Assembly (NCBI RefSeq): GCF_029589055.1 | Contig: NZ_JARQZP010000003.1 | Coordinates: 1,364,001-1,428,000 of the forward strand | DNA from: Vibrio hannami | Lineage (GTDB): Bacteria; Pseudomonadota; Gammaproteobacteria; Enterobacterales; Vibrionaceae | Direction of reading: 5' to 3' | DNA length: 64,000 nt | Notes under the pieces: model-generated | The model's input: only the letters and a program-made list of their open reading frames with translations | Told to the model about the DNA's origin: nothing | Database searches by the model: none | In this document: in pieces, positions 17,812-26,755 of the stretch | Position numbering within the stretch: position 1 is the stretch's first letter | Layout of the letters: each line of letters opens with the position of its first letter | Position numbers and translations under genes: made by a program

Positions 17812-18076
17812 TATACTCAAGTGACCTCAAGGTGCAGGATTCAGAGCTGCATCAGAAGTGTTAGTTTAAGGAAAATATTGGTAGGAATGGCATTCCCTTT
17901 CAAAAATATTTGACGAAGAAATCACACTTCTGATGAGCTCCCGAAGGGCGAGTTTTATTCGCTTCTACTCTGCGTTACTGATTTTTGATGTAGAACCACT
18001 ATACCTTCAAATCAGTGCCTTGATTAAAAGCGAATAAATTCTCGCTGAAAATGCATCTTGAGGTTACTTGAGTATA
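17812..18076. mobile_element. MITE-like element with 25-bp terminal inverted repeats
   Basis: 265 bases with no gene. The ends are inverted repeats matching at 23 of 25 positions: it begins TATACTCAAGTGACCTCAAG (17812) and the complement begins TATACTCAAGTAACCTCAAG (18076). A nested second inverted pair lies inside: GCGAGTTTTATTCGCTT near 17947 and AAGCGAATAAATTCTCGC near 18027. It has the size and symmetry of a non-autonomous miniature transposon or a large palindromic repeat unit. The 412-base gap between the small gene and the reductase holds this element and one hairpin, nothing else. Confidence 0.65.
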
Positions 18077-18091
18077 TTTAAATACGCGAAA

Positions 18092-19183
18092 CTAAATAGC
18101 GTATTCCGGATAGTCGATATAGCCTTTTTCATCGCCACCGTATAGTGTTAAACGCGCGTCAGCATCAAACTCAGCTAAAGGCCAGTTGTTTTCAAATCGG
18201 GCTACTAGATCGGGGTTTGTCACGTACGGCGTTCCGAATGCAACAAAGTTACAATACTCTTTTTCAAGCAGCTCTTGTGCACTCTCTTTGGTTAGTTTAC
18301 CTGCGATCATTAACGGATTCGGGTAAACCTCACGAACCTGCTTACGGAATAACTCCGGTACTTCCACATAGCGTGAAATACGCTCAGAGAAATGTACATA
18401 AGCCAAATTCATTGGAGCCATTTTCTCAAGAGCCTTCAGAATCACTTCAACAATTTCAGGATCTTCATCTGCAAAGCCTTCGATAACATGCGGTGATACA
18501 CGAACCGCCACCTTATCGCTGCCAATTTCATCTGCGACTACCTGAAGGGTTTCAAGCATAAAGCGCATGCGGTTTTCCTGACTTCCGCCATACTGATCCT
18601 GACGCTGGTTGCTTTCCAGACGCATAAAGGTGTCAAACAGATAACCATGCGCAGCGTGAATTTCAACACCATCAAAGCCAGCTTCAACAGCATTACGAGC
18701 TGCCTGAACAAAGTCAGCGATGGTGTTCTGGATATCTTCCAGGCTCATTTCCCTTGGTGTTTCAGTTTCTATCATACCAAAACCACCCTCAGGCAATGGA
18801 CCAAAGACCTGATCCGGAACTTTGATTGCTGAAGGTGCTACCGGTTGTTCACCTGAAATGGTTGAGTGGCTACGACGCCCTACATGCCACAACTGAATGA
18901 AAACCTTACCGCCTTCTTCATGAATAGCCTGAGTGACTTTCTTCCAGCCATCGATATGGTCCTGAGTATAGATCCCCGGAGTCATAGAGTAGCCACGACC
19001 AACCGCTGAAATTGGAGCCCCTTCGGTTACCACCAGGCCAGCATTTGCTCGCTGTTTGTAATATGTAGCCATTATATCGTTAGGTACATCACCCGGCTGA
19101 GAGGTACGGGAGCGAGTCATTGGAGCCATAGCAATACGGTTTGTGTAGTTAGTATCGCCAATCTTGAAAGAACTAAAAAGCAT
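18092..19183 (-). CDS. Old Yellow Enzyme family FMN-dependent ene-reductase (second copy)
   Basis: A 363-residue flavoprotein of the OYE family (NADPH:alkene reductase, xenobiotic or oxylipin reduction in the cytoplasm). Seen: IAMAPMTRSR near the start, QLWHVGRRSH, EIHAAHGYLFDTF with a His/His pair at the positions that orient the substrate carbonyl, YGGSQENRMRFM, and GTPYVTNPDLV in the phosphate-binding end. Start at 19183 (MLFSSF) with AAGGA at about 9 bases; the frame extends 50 residues further upstream into the preceding gene and is not used. It follows the nemA-like gene by 10 bases, so both form an operon. Identity to the first copy is moderate, so they probably differ in substrate. 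Confidence 0.88.
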   Translation of the reverse strand: MLFSSFKIGDTNYTNRIAMAPMTRSRTSQPGDVPNDIMATYYKQRANAGLVVTEGAPISAVGRGYSMTPGIYTQDHIDGWKKVTQAIHEEGGKVFIQLWHVGRRSHSTISGEQPVAPSAIKVPDQVFGPLPEGGFGMIETETPREMSLEDIQNTIADFVQAARNAVEAGFDGVEIHAAHGYLFDTFMRLESNQRQDQYGGSQENRMRFMLETLQVVADEIGSDKVAVRVSPHVIEGFADEDPEIVEVILKALEKMAPMNLAYVHFSERISRYVEVPELFRKQVREVYPNPLMIAGKLTKESAQELLEKEYCNFVAFGTPYVTNPDLVARFENNWPLAEFDADARLTLYGGDEKGYIDYPEYAI

Positions 19184-19193
19184 GTCTGTGTCC

Positions 19194-20294
19194 TTATTGT
19201 TGTTCGAATGTTGGATAATCAGTAAGACCTTTTTCCGCACCACCAAACAGTGTTGCAGGGTCGTGCTGCGCCAGTGGGTAACCGTTTTTAATACGCTCTG
19301 GTAAATCGGGGTTAGCAACAAATGGACGGCCAAAACCGATCATATCTGCAAGACCTTCTTCAATAGCCTGATTAGCTTTTTCAGCGTTGTAACGGCCTGC
19401 GTAAATCAATACCCCATGATAGGCATCGCGAAGTGCTTGTTTGAAAGATTTTGGTGTGTCTGGTGCGTCGTCCCAGTCCACTTCTGCAATATGCAGGTAA
19501 ACAATCTTGTGCCGATTTAGCAGAGCCGCCGCCGCAGTGTATGTTTCTACAGGATTCTTATCTACCGTGCCGTTTAGCGTTGTTAATGGGGCAAGACGCA
19601 CACCTACGCGATCTGCACCAATGGCTTCCACCATCGAAGCAACCACTTCATCTAGAAAACGCAGACGGTTTTCTAAAGAACCGCCATATTCATCGGTACG
19701 ATTGTTCGATTCAGAATCAATGAACTGATTGACCAGATAGCCGTTAGCAGCATGCAGCTCGATACCATCAAAGCCCGCTTCGATAGCATTTAGTGCAGCC
19801 TGACGATATTCGCCAATCACTTTTTGAATATCTTCTTTGGTCATTTCACGCGGCTCGACAACATCGACAAAACCCGGCTCATCGGTGCCGTTGTCGATAA
19901 AGACTTTCACGTTTTCCGCTTTGATTGCGGAAGAGGAGATCGGCTGCTGACCACCGATATTATCTGGGTGAGTTACACGGCCTACATGCCAAAGCTGAGC
20001 GAAGATAGCGCCGTTTTTCTCATGTACAGCGTCGGTAACTTTTCTCCAGCCAGCGATCTGTTCCTGACTATAGATACCCGGTGTCCAGGCATAACCCTGG
20101 CCCATTGGAGAGATTTGTGTACCTTCCGCAACAATAAGACCCGCTGAAGCACGCTGTGCGTAATACTCTGCCATCATATCGTTAGCCACATCGCCCGGTT
20201 GACTTGCACGAGAGCGAGTCATTGGTGGCATAACAATTCGATTTTCAAGGGTAAGCGTACCTAGCTGTACTGATTCAAATAGACGATTGCTCAT
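19194..20294 (-). CDS. nemA: N-ethylmaleimide reductase-like Old Yellow Enzyme
   Basis: A 366-residue FMN-dependent ene-reductase. Seen: IVMPPMTRSRASQPGDV, QLWHVGRVTHP, ELHAANGYLVNQF with the His/Asn pair typical of OYE and NemA, YGGSLENRLRFLDEV and GFGRPFVANPDLPERI. NemA-type enzymes reduce maleimides, nitro compounds and other electrophiles with NADPH. First gene of a two-gene operon with the second OYE. A LysR gene on the same strand ends 111 bases upstream of its start and may control it. Confidence 0.88.
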   Translation of the reverse strand: MSNRLFESVQLGTLTLENRIVMPPMTRSRASQPGDVANDMMAEYYAQRASAGLIVAEGTQISPMGQGYAWTPGIYSQEQIAGWRKVTDAVHEKNGAIFAQLWHVGRVTHPDNIGGQQPISSSAIKAENVKVFIDNGTDEPGFVDVVEPREMTKEDIQKVIGEYRQAALNAIEAGFDGIELHAANGYLVNQFIDSESNNRTDEYGGSLENRLRFLDEVVASMVEAIGADRVGVRLAPLTTLNGTVDKNPVETYTAAAALLNRHKIVYLHIAEVDWDDAPDTPKSFKQALRDAYHGVLIYAGRYNAEKANQAIEEGLADMIGFGRPFVANPDLPERIKNGYPLAQHDPATLFGGAEKGLTDYPTFEQQ

Positions 20295-20405
20295 AATGTT
20301 TTCCCGAAATTAGTGAACGGGAAGCATCATAGCAAAGGGCTATATGATCATTTAGAGCAATAACGACAAGATACTTTTGTAGTTTTTGTAAAAATAAAAC
20401 TCGAT

Positions 20406-21287
20406 TTATAAGGTTAAACGAGGCTGAATAAAATCCAGAAAAACAGAGACCCTTTTTGAGACAGCGGAAGATTTATAGTAAACCGCGTTAACTTGTCTTC
20501 GCTCACTTTTGCCAGAAAGTTCTTGTTCAAACAAAGAGACTAACTTGCCTGCGGAGATATCCTCTTTCACCATAAAGCCCGAAAGACATGAGATGCCATT
20601 TCCATTGAGGGCAAGCTGCCTGACTGTTTCTCCGCTACTGGACGAGATTGAAGGTGTTATTGCAGTAATTCCGGATAAAGGCCATTCATTCAGAACTCTT
20701 GGCTCAGTAAAGCCAATCAGTTGATGCTCCAAAAGATCGTCAGGTGCTTTAGGCATGCCGTTAGATTCAAGATACTCAGGGGAAGCCACAATAAATAGCT
20801 GACTTTGTCCCAACAAACGTGCGTGCAGTGTAGAGTCCGCTAACTTACCTATTCGAATCGCAACATCAGTCCGTTTTTCTAGCAGATCGACATAGCCTTC
20901 ATTGGATGTGATTTCGAGTTCGATATCAGGAAACTCGTCACGAAACGGTTTTACTAACGGAACCAGCTGATGCAGAACAAATGGGCTTGCCGCATCTACC
21001 CTCAGCCGCCCCTTAGGACACTCGCTTCGGCTACTGATATCTTCCTCAGCATTCTGAATAACAGACAAGGCTTTTCGTACACAATCAACAAAGGCTTTGC
21101 CCTCTTCAGTGACATCAACACGCCTTGTGGTCCGGTTAAGAAGGGAGACACCAAGTTGAGTTTCGAGCCTTGTTACTGCGCGGGATACTTTTGCGACCTG
21201 AATATCGAGCGCCTGAGCAGCAGCAGAAAAACCACCTGTATCCACAACAGCGAGAAGAATTTCAAGATCATCAGAGCGAGTTTGCAT
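20406..21287 (-). CDS. LysR family transcriptional regulator
   Basis: A 293-residue regulator. The winged helix-turn-helix (about 1-60) contains LEILLAVVDTGGFSAAAQAL, KVSRAVTRLETQLG and LLNRTTRRVDVTEEG; the inducer domain follows (ASPFVLHQLVPLVKPF, TDVAIRIGKLADSTLHARLL). The pattern matches the subgroup that commonly controls adjacent oxidoreductases. It is upstream of, and on the same strand as, the two OYE genes, so it could regulate them in response to an electrophile. That is inference. The ATG at 21287 gives a normal LysR N terminus. Confidence 0.88.
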   Translation of the reverse strand: MQTRSDDLEILLAVVDTGGFSAAAQALDIQVAKVSRAVTRLETQLGVSLLNRTTRRVDVTEEGKAFVDCVRKALSVIQNAEEDISSRSECPKGRLRVDAASPFVLHQLVPLVKPFRDEFPDIELEITSNEGYVDLLEKRTDVAIRIGKLADSTLHARLLGQSQLFIVASPEYLESNGMPKAPDDLLEHQLIGFTEPRVLNEWPLSGITAITPSISSSSGETVRQLALNGNGISCLSGFMVKEDISAGKLVSLFEQELSGKSERRQVNAVYYKSSAVSKRVSVFLDFIQPRLTL

Positions 21288-21354
21288 AAGAGTTAGATTA
21301 TTGCCAAAAATAACTATTATTCTGGCAATTAATTTTATTTATGACAAATATAAA

Positions 21355-22665
21355 TCAGCTCGCTCTCTGAGCATTCATCCTCTCTTCTTGCTGCGCGCTA
21401 AGGATTTTCTCATGAGCTCGGAAGAATGGCAGATAGATAAAATAGGAGTTAACCATCGCCAGAATAACCATAAGCACATTAGTGATACTGCCGTTTGCAG
21501 CCCAGGCAGCACCTATCGGAGCAGGTACAGACCACGGGATCAACAACACCACATTCTCAAGGATACCAGCCGAGGTAAGAAACCAGGCGATAGAGGCGTT
21601 CAACATGGGTACAAAAACAAACGGCAACAAAAACAGCGGGTTCATTATGACTGGAAACCCAAATAGTATCGGCTCATTAATATTAAAGATCGAAGGAATG
21701 AGCGAAATCTTCCCAACAGTTCTTAGCTGACTAACCCGGCTCTTCATCGCTAAGTAAACCAGCGGCAACGTTGAACCAACACCACCAATCAAGATAAAAA
21801 AGTCCCAAAATGCAGGTAGATATATGTGTGGTAATACATCTAAACCTGCTTCCAAAGCATCCTGGTTTTCAATCAGGTTAGACATCCAGAATGGGTTCAT
21901 TATTCCGGTAACAATTAACGCCCCATGTATACCCATAAACCAGAGTAGCTGACACACTAAAATCGAGATCAGCACCGCCAGCAAACTATCGGATGCTAAT
22001 ACGAGTGGCCGGAATATCTTTTCAATCAACTGAGGAAAGTGAACACCAAAATTATTATGCAGAGCCAAATCAAAACTGGATATTGATAACAGAACCACAA
22101 GGATAGGGATTAGAAACTTAAAGCTCTGAACGGTTAAAACAGGCACATCTTCTGGCATGGAGATATACCATCCTCGCTTAAAGAAAAACCGAATTATTTC
22201 GACAGAATAAACACTGGCTATCAGTGCGGTAAAAAGGCCAGCCCCTCCAAGAAAGCGGAGCGTCTCTTCATTTTGCTCATGCATACCGGCAAGCATCAGA
22301 AACGCCATGCACCCCGTTAACCCCGACAACCTTTCAGGTAGCTGATACTGTTTTGCCAGGCTTGATGAAACACCAAAGGCAATCATCAGGCCCATGACTC
22401 CCAACGTTAGTTGGTAACTGGGTAGCAAAAACGGCCTAAGCGTATTTGCCATTGATAACCACCAGGCTGCAGGCCCAGTGGTCACTTCAGAGAATGGAGG
22501 AAACAAAATCGGAACAAACATACAACCGATAAAAACAAACGGCATCGCAAGCTGAAATCCATCCCTCATCGCAGTTAAGTGAGGGTTCCTCATCAACACT
22601 CTAGCAAGGGGCAGCATATAGTGCTCAATGTTAGATGTGATAATCCTTGCTAGGGAGTCGTTCAT
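21355..22665 (-). CDS. PTS lactose/cellobiose-type IIC permease, orphan copy
   Basis: A 436-residue membrane component of the lactose/diacetylchitobiose PTS family. Seen: RDGFQLAMPFVFIGCMFVPILFPPFSE, LWFMGIHGALIVTGIMNPFWM, GGVGSTLPLVYLAMKS, IFNINEPILFGFPVIMNP and PIGAAWAANGS, cited by cores GIHGALIVTG and NINEPILFG. It is a paralogue of the IIC at 23363-24685. It has no IIB or IIA partner of its own and is divergent from the PTS operon, sharing the operator region 22666-23029. It may borrow that operon's IIB/IIA to widen sugar uptake, or act in sensing. Confidence 0.87.
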   Translation of the reverse strand: MNDSLARIITSNIEHYMLPLARVLMRNPHLTAMRDGFQLAMPFVFIGCMFVPILFPPFSEVTTGPAAWWLSMANTLRPFLLPSYQLTLGVMGLMIAFGVSSSLAKQYQLPERLSGLTGCMAFLMLAGMHEQNEETLRFLGGAGLFTALIASVYSVEIIRFFFKRGWYISMPEDVPVLTVQSFKFLIPILVVLLSISSFDLALHNNFGVHFPQLIEKIFRPLVLASDSLLAVLISILVCQLLWFMGIHGALIVTGIMNPFWMSNLIENQDALEAGLDVLPHIYLPAFWDFFILIGGVGSTLPLVYLAMKSRVSQLRTVGKISLIPSIFNINEPILFGFPVIMNPLFLLPFVFVPMLNASIAWFLTSAGILENVVLLIPWSVPAPIGAAWAANGSITNVLMVILAMVNSYFIYLPFFRAHEKILSAQQEERMNAQRAS

Positions 22666-23029
22666 GATTTTTCTCGGTGTTGTAGACCGCGTAAGAATAA
22701 CTAAAACATCTAGCGTTCGGAAACCGGTTATCTAAATATGTTGCTCAGGGCACATTTTGGTTAATACCCCTGAAACTTTTCACCTCCACGCTCCCTTATT
22801 TATAAAAGCCTAAATAGAAAAATCTGGAACATCCCTACTATTCATTAAACTGATTCGATGTTTCCTTAAAGCGAAAATTTCGCGAACTTAGTCACACATA
22901 TAGTCGATTTAGATCCAAATATAACGATCCTTTTCACACTTCATTTGGAAATTAATGGAAACCGGTTTCCATTAATTTCCAAAAAGTGCATATTAAAAAG
23001 CACAAAAACAACTCATAGGGGTAAATACG
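22666..23029. promoter_or_regulatory. Divergent PTS control region with long palindromic operator
   Basis: 364 bases between the orphan IIC and the PTS operon. At 22944-22983 lies a perfect 40-bp palindrome whose centre is ATGGAAACCGGTTTCCAT (22955-22972), an ideal LacI/GalR-type operator. A second site at 22716-22732 retains the centre GGAAACCGGTT and lies about 52 bases before the orphan IIC start. A related site precedes the LacI gene at 26697. The likely ligand is the LacI protein encoded at 26756-27712. Confidence 0.75.
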
Positions 23030-23335
23030 ATGAAAAAAATTATGCTTTGCTGCTCGGCAGGTATGTCAACTTCCATGCTGGTTAAGAAGATGGAAGCGTC
23101 TGCTAAAGAACGCGGAATTGAAGCTCAGATCCAGGCATACGGTGCTTCTGAGTTCAGCAATCAGGTAGGAAACTACGAGGTTGTTCTGCTTGGTCCACAG
23201 GTGAAATACATGCAAGCCGATCTACAAAAAGAAGCCGATAAACACGGAATCAAGGTTGAGCCAATCAACATGATGGATTACGGCATGCAAAAAGGTGACA
23301 AGGTACTGGATTTCGCTCTGGAATTAATCGGCTAA
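23030..23335 (+). CDS. chbB: PTS lactose/cellobiose family IIB component
   Basis: A 101-residue cytoplasmic phosphocarrier. The phosphorylated Cys is C8 in MLCCSAGMSTSMLVKKM, the signature of the chitobiose/cellobiose IIB family. VVLLGPQVKYM and MDYGMQKGDKVLDFAL complete it. It passes phosphate from IIA His to the incoming sugar bound by IIC. First gene of the operon IIB-IIC-GH1-IIA-LacI, 47 bases downstream of a strong operator. The encoded GH1 suggests a beta-glucoside such as cellobiose or laminaribiose rather than chitobiose. Confidence 0.92.
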   Translation: MKKIMLCCSAGMSTSMLVKKMEASAKERGIEAQIQAYGASEFSNQVGNYEVVLLGPQVKYMQADLQKEADKHGIKVEPINMMDYGMQKGDKVLDFALELIG

Positions 23336-23362
23336 TCTGACTAACAATCAGGAAAAAACAAT

Positions 23363-24685
23363 ATGAGTTCTCTATACAACAAAATGGTTGGAATCATCGA
23401 GCAAAAAGTGACTCCAATCGCTGGCAAAGTAGGCCAGCAAAAATACGTAACATCCATCCGAGACGGTTTTATCGCGGCACTGCCGTTTATGATTGTCGGT
23501 TCATTTATGCTGGTACTGATCTTTCCACCGTTCTCAGAAGATACGACGTTTGGCTTTGCTCGTGCATGGCTGGATTTCTCAGCAACTCATCGTGAAGCAC
23601 TAATGCTTCCATTCAACCTGAGTATGGGCATTATGACCATATTCATATCTGTTGGTATCGCTTCCAGTTTGGCAAAACACCACGATCTTGATCCTGTTAC
23701 CACTGGCCTGCTATCGCTAATGTCTTTTCTGCTGGTTGCGGCTCCAGTCGAAAATGGTCAGCTGTCGATGCAGTATTTCTCTGGTCAGGGGATCTTTACT
23801 GCTCTGATTACCGCCATTTATTCAACTGAGGTGTACGCCTACCTGAAGAGAAACAACATTACGATAAAACTTCCGCCAGAAGTACCTACAGGCGTTGCCC
23901 GATCGTTTGAAATTCTAATTCCTGTAATGTGCATCATCGCGACGCTACACCCGCTAAACCTATTTATTGAAGCACAAACTGGCATGATCATCCCTGCCGC
24001 AATAATGGCATTGGTTCAGCCACTGGTTTCAGCCTCTGACACACTACCAGCAGTGCTGCTGGCTGTTCTTGTCTGCCAGATCCTTTGGTTCGCAGGTATT
24101 CACGGCGCACTTATCGTCACAGGTATTATGAATCCATTCTGGATGGCTAACCTATCTGTTAACCAGGCAGCAATGGCGGCAGGTGAAGCCATTCCGCATA
24201 TCTTTGTTCAGGGCTTCTGGGATCACTACCTGTTGATTGGTGGTGTAGGTTCAACGCTACCGCTTGCATTCTTGCTATTGCGCTCAAAAGCCGTACACCT
24301 GAGAAGTATCGGTAAGATGGGTGTGGTACCGGGGCTGTTTAACATCAACGAACCAATCCTATTTGGTGCTCCAATTATCATGAACCCAGTGTTCTTCCTG
24401 CCATTCATTCTGGTTCCTATGATCAACGCAACACTAGCATGGTTTGCACTGGATCTTGGGCTTATCGAACGCGTGGTATCTCTAACTCCATGGACAACAC
24501 CTGGCCCTATTGGTGCTTCGTGGGCAGCTAACTGGGCGTTCTCGCCAGTCATCATGTGCTTTATCTGCATGGCGATGTCGGCGGCGATGTACTTCCCATT
24601 CCTGAAAGCTTATGAGAAACAGCTACTAGATCAGGAAGCAGAAAACGAAAAACAAGCTGAGAACGCACAGCCAGTAACCGCTTAA
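23363..24685 (+). CDS. chbC: PTS lactose/cellobiose family IIC permease
   Basis: A 440-residue inner-membrane permease with about ten hydrophobic segments. Seen: RDGFIAALPFMIVGSFMLV, WFAGIHGALIVTGIMNPFW, GGVGSTLPLAFLL, FNINEPILFGAPIIMNPVF and PGPIGASWAANW (cited by cores). It translocates and, with IIB, phosphorylates a beta-linked disaccharide. It starts 27 bases after IIB with AGGA before the ATG. Confidence 0.93.
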   Translation: MSSLYNKMVGIIEQKVTPIAGKVGQQKYVTSIRDGFIAALPFMIVGSFMLVLIFPPFSEDTTFGFARAWLDFSATHREALMLPFNLSMGIMTIFISVGIASSLAKHHDLDPVTTGLLSLMSFLLVAAPVENGQLSMQYFSGQGIFTALITAIYSTEVYAYLKRNNITIKLPPEVPTGVARSFEILIPVMCIIATLHPLNLFIEAQTGMIIPAAIMALVQPLVSASDTLPAVLLAVLVCQILWFAGIHGALIVTGIMNPFWMANLSVNQAAMAAGEAIPHIFVQGFWDHYLLIGGVGSTLPLAFLLLRSKAVHLRSIGKMGVVPGLFNINEPILFGAPIIMNPVFFLPFILVPMINATLAWFALDLGLIERVVSLTPWTTPGPIGASWAANWAFSPVIMCFICMAMSAAMYFPFLKAYEKQLLDQEAENEKQAENAQPVTA

Positions 24686-24710
24686 ACAACAAACAATATT
24701 ACTAACTTAT

Positions 24711-24742
24711 GCGGGTGGTATCACAAGGCAGTAACTACCCGC
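24711..24742 (+). other. Intercistronic hairpin between IIC and GH1
   Basis: Imperfect stem GCGGGTGGT / ACTACCCGC (24711-24719 with 24734-24742) in the 72-base gap. There is no T run, so it is more likely an mRNA-stabilising or attenuating stem than a terminator. Confidence 0.5.
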
Positions 24743-24757
24743 CTCAAGGATTTAATC

Positions 24758-26137
24758 ATGAATAAAAAATTTCCTGACAACTTCTTTTGGGGAAGCGCAG
24801 CATCCGCAACTCAGACTGAAGGCGCAGCTTTCGATGGTGGTAAAGGCGATAACATCTGGGATCACTGGTTCAAAACTGAACCAAATCGATTCCACAATGG
24901 TGTGTCTGCTACCGACGCTTCCACTTTCTATCAGAACTACCAATCAGATATTGAGTTGATGAAGGATATCGGTCACAACAGCTTCCGCACTTCAATCTCC
25001 TGGTCACGTTTGATCCCAGAAGGTACAGGAGAGGTTAACCAGGAAGCAGTTGAGTTCTACAACAATGTTATCGACGAACTCGTTGCTAAAGAGATTGAAC
25101 CTTTTATCTGCCTATTCCACTTCGATATGCCAATGGCAATGCAGGAAATTGGTGGCTTCGAAAACCGTGAAGTGCTGGATGCTTACGCAAACTTTGCCGA
25201 TACCTGCTTCAAGCTGTTTGGTGACAGAGTTAAACACTGGTTCACTTTCAACGAACCAATCGTACCAGTTGAAGGTGGCTACCTTTACGATTTCCATTAC
25301 CCAAATGTTGTGGATTTCCGCCGCGCTGCAACGGTTGCTTACCACACGATGCTGGCTCACGCGAAAGCCGTTCAGAAGTTCAGAGCGTCTGAGCAAGATG
25401 GGAAAATCGGTATTATCCTGAACTTAACACCGTCTTACCCTCGCTCTCAGAATCCGGCAGACTTAAAAGCGGCAAATATCTGTGACCTAATGTTTAACCG
25501 AAGCTTCCTCGACCCTGCGGTTAAAGGCGAGTACCCACAAGAGTTGGTAGAGCTGCTTAAAAAACACGATCAGCTGCCAGACATTGCAGAAGGCGACTGT
25601 GAACTTCTGGCAAGCGGTAAGATCGACCTGCTTGGCGTGAACTACTACATGCCTCGTCGCGTAAAAGTTCGTGCCAATGCCGTTAACCCAGAATCACCTT
25701 TCATGCCTGAATGGTTCTTCGATCATTATGAAATGCCGGGAAGAAAGATGAACCCTCACCGTGGATGGGAAATCTATGAAAAAGGCATCTACGACATTCT
25801 GATCAACCTGCGTGATAACTATGGAAACCTTCCTTGTTACATCTCAGAAAACGGTATGGGTGTAGAGGGTGAAGAGAAGTTTCTTGTAGACGGCCAGATA
25901 CAGGACGATTACCGAATCGACTTTATCAAAGGTCACCTTTCATGGCTTCATCAAGGTGTTTCTGAGGGTGCAAACTGTATTGGCTATCACCTATGGACCT
26001 TTATCGACAACTGGTCATGGTCAAACGCATACAAAAACCGCTACGGCTTCTATCAGCTTGACCTGAAAACACAAAAGCGCAGCGTGAAGAAAAGTGGTGA
26101 GTGGTTTGCCGAAGTATCTAAAAACAATGGTTTTTAA
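24758..26137 (+). CDS. Glycoside hydrolase family 1, 6-phospho-beta-glucosidase
   Basis: A 459-residue cytoplasmic TIM-barrel glycosidase. Seen: FFWGSAASATQTEGA at the N terminus, the acid/base E166 in WFTFNEP, the nucleophile E364 in YISENGMG, and SWSNAYKNRYGFYQLD near the end, where the Lys/Tyr pair is characteristic of enzymes that bind a 6-phosphate. It hydrolyses the phosphorylated disaccharide delivered by the PTS to glucose and glucose-6-phosphate. AAGGA lies about 9 bases before the ATG. Its position between IIC and IIA fixes its pathway. Confidence 0.92.
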   Translation: MNKKFPDNFFWGSAASATQTEGAAFDGGKGDNIWDHWFKTEPNRFHNGVSATDASTFYQNYQSDIELMKDIGHNSFRTSISWSRLIPEGTGEVNQEAVEFYNNVIDELVAKEIEPFICLFHFDMPMAMQEIGGFENREVLDAYANFADTCFKLFGDRVKHWFTFNEPIVPVEGGYLYDFHYPNVVDFRRAATVAYHTMLAHAKAVQKFRASEQDGKIGIILNLTPSYPRSQNPADLKAANICDLMFNRSFLDPAVKGEYPQELVELLKKHDQLPDIAEGDCELLASGKIDLLGVNYYMPRRVKVRANAVNPESPFMPEWFFDHYEMPGRKMNPHRGWEIYEKGIYDILINLRDNYGNLPCYISENGMGVEGEEKFLVDGQIQDDYRIDFIKGHLSWLHQGVSEGANCIGYHLWTFIDNWSWSNAYKNRYGFYQLDLKTQKRSVKKSGEWFAEVSKNNGF

Positions 26138-26225
26138 AAGCTATTCAGACTAATGAAAAGCTCAATATCGTAAGCAAACTCAATAGTTTTTACTGGTAAC
26201 AGTTTTATTTTTTCGGGAGAGAATT

Positions 26226-26534
26226 ATGGATTTAGAAGAACAGGTAATGGGCATCATCATTAATGCCGGTCAATCACGTAGCCTATGTTACGAAGCGTTG
26301 CGTCATGCAAAAAACGGTGAGTTTGAAGAGGCTGAAGGGCTATTAAAAGAAGCTCAGGCAGCAGCCAATGAAGCACACCTAGTTCAGACCAAACTCATCG
26401 AGGCAGATGAAGGTGAAGGCAAAACAAAGATGACCCTGATTATGGTTCACGCACAGGATCACCTTATGACCTCTATGCTAGCAAAAGAGCTAGTTACTGA
26501 ACTGATCGAACTACACAAACGTGTCGCAGCATAA
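26226..26534 (+). CDS. chbA: PTS lactose/cellobiose family IIA component
   Basis: A 102-residue helical phosphocarrier. The phosphorylated residue is H75 in MVHAQDHLMTS, the signature of the lactose/cellobiose IIA family; GIIINAGQSRSLCYEAL opens the protein. It receives phosphate from HPr and passes it to IIB Cys8. GGGAGAG immediately upstream is a strong ribosome-binding site. It is fourth in the operon and is followed by a terminator. Confidence 0.93.
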   Translation: MDLEEQVMGIIINAGQSRSLCYEALRHAKNGEFEEAEGLLKEAQAAANEAHLVQTKLIEADEGEGKTKMTLIMVHAQDHLMTSMLAKELVTELIELHKRVAA

Positions 26535-26624
26535 GCGGAATTTTGTTTCAACCTAAACGTATTTGGATATAGCCAGGTATCAGAAGAGGGCGCTAACCAA
26601 CGATTCTGAACCTTTTGTATCATT

Positions 26625-26650
26625 AGGCCGCATTTTGTGGCCTTTTTTTC
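26625..26650 (+). terminator. Terminator after the PTS operon
   Basis: Stem AGGCC plus CA / TG plus GGCCT (26625-26643) with one mismatch and a short T-rich loop is followed by TTTTTTT. It lies 91 bases past the IIA stop and before the LacI gene, so the regulator has its own promoter. Confidence 0.8.
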
Positions 26651-26696
26651 AACTATCACTTGTGGATTCAGTCACCTCAGATAAAATGGAAAGTTG

Positions 26697-26718
26697 ATAT
26701 GGGAACCGATTTCCATAT
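26697..26718. promoter_or_regulatory. LacI-type operator before the PTS regulator gene
   Basis: The 22-base near-palindrome ATATGGGAACCGATTTCCAT plus AT pairs at 18 of 22 positions. It resembles the operator ATGGAAACCGGTTTCCAT in front of the PTS operon. It lies 38 bases before the LacI ATG, which suggests autoregulation. Confidence 0.7.
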
Positions 26719-26755
26719 TACGGTAACCAGAACAGGATTTTAGAGTTTAACTTCA

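Noticed and set aside
24711..24742. Hairpin between IIC and GH1 as a full terminator
   Set aside because: No T run follows, and the downstream GH1 and IIA genes clearly belong to the same operon.
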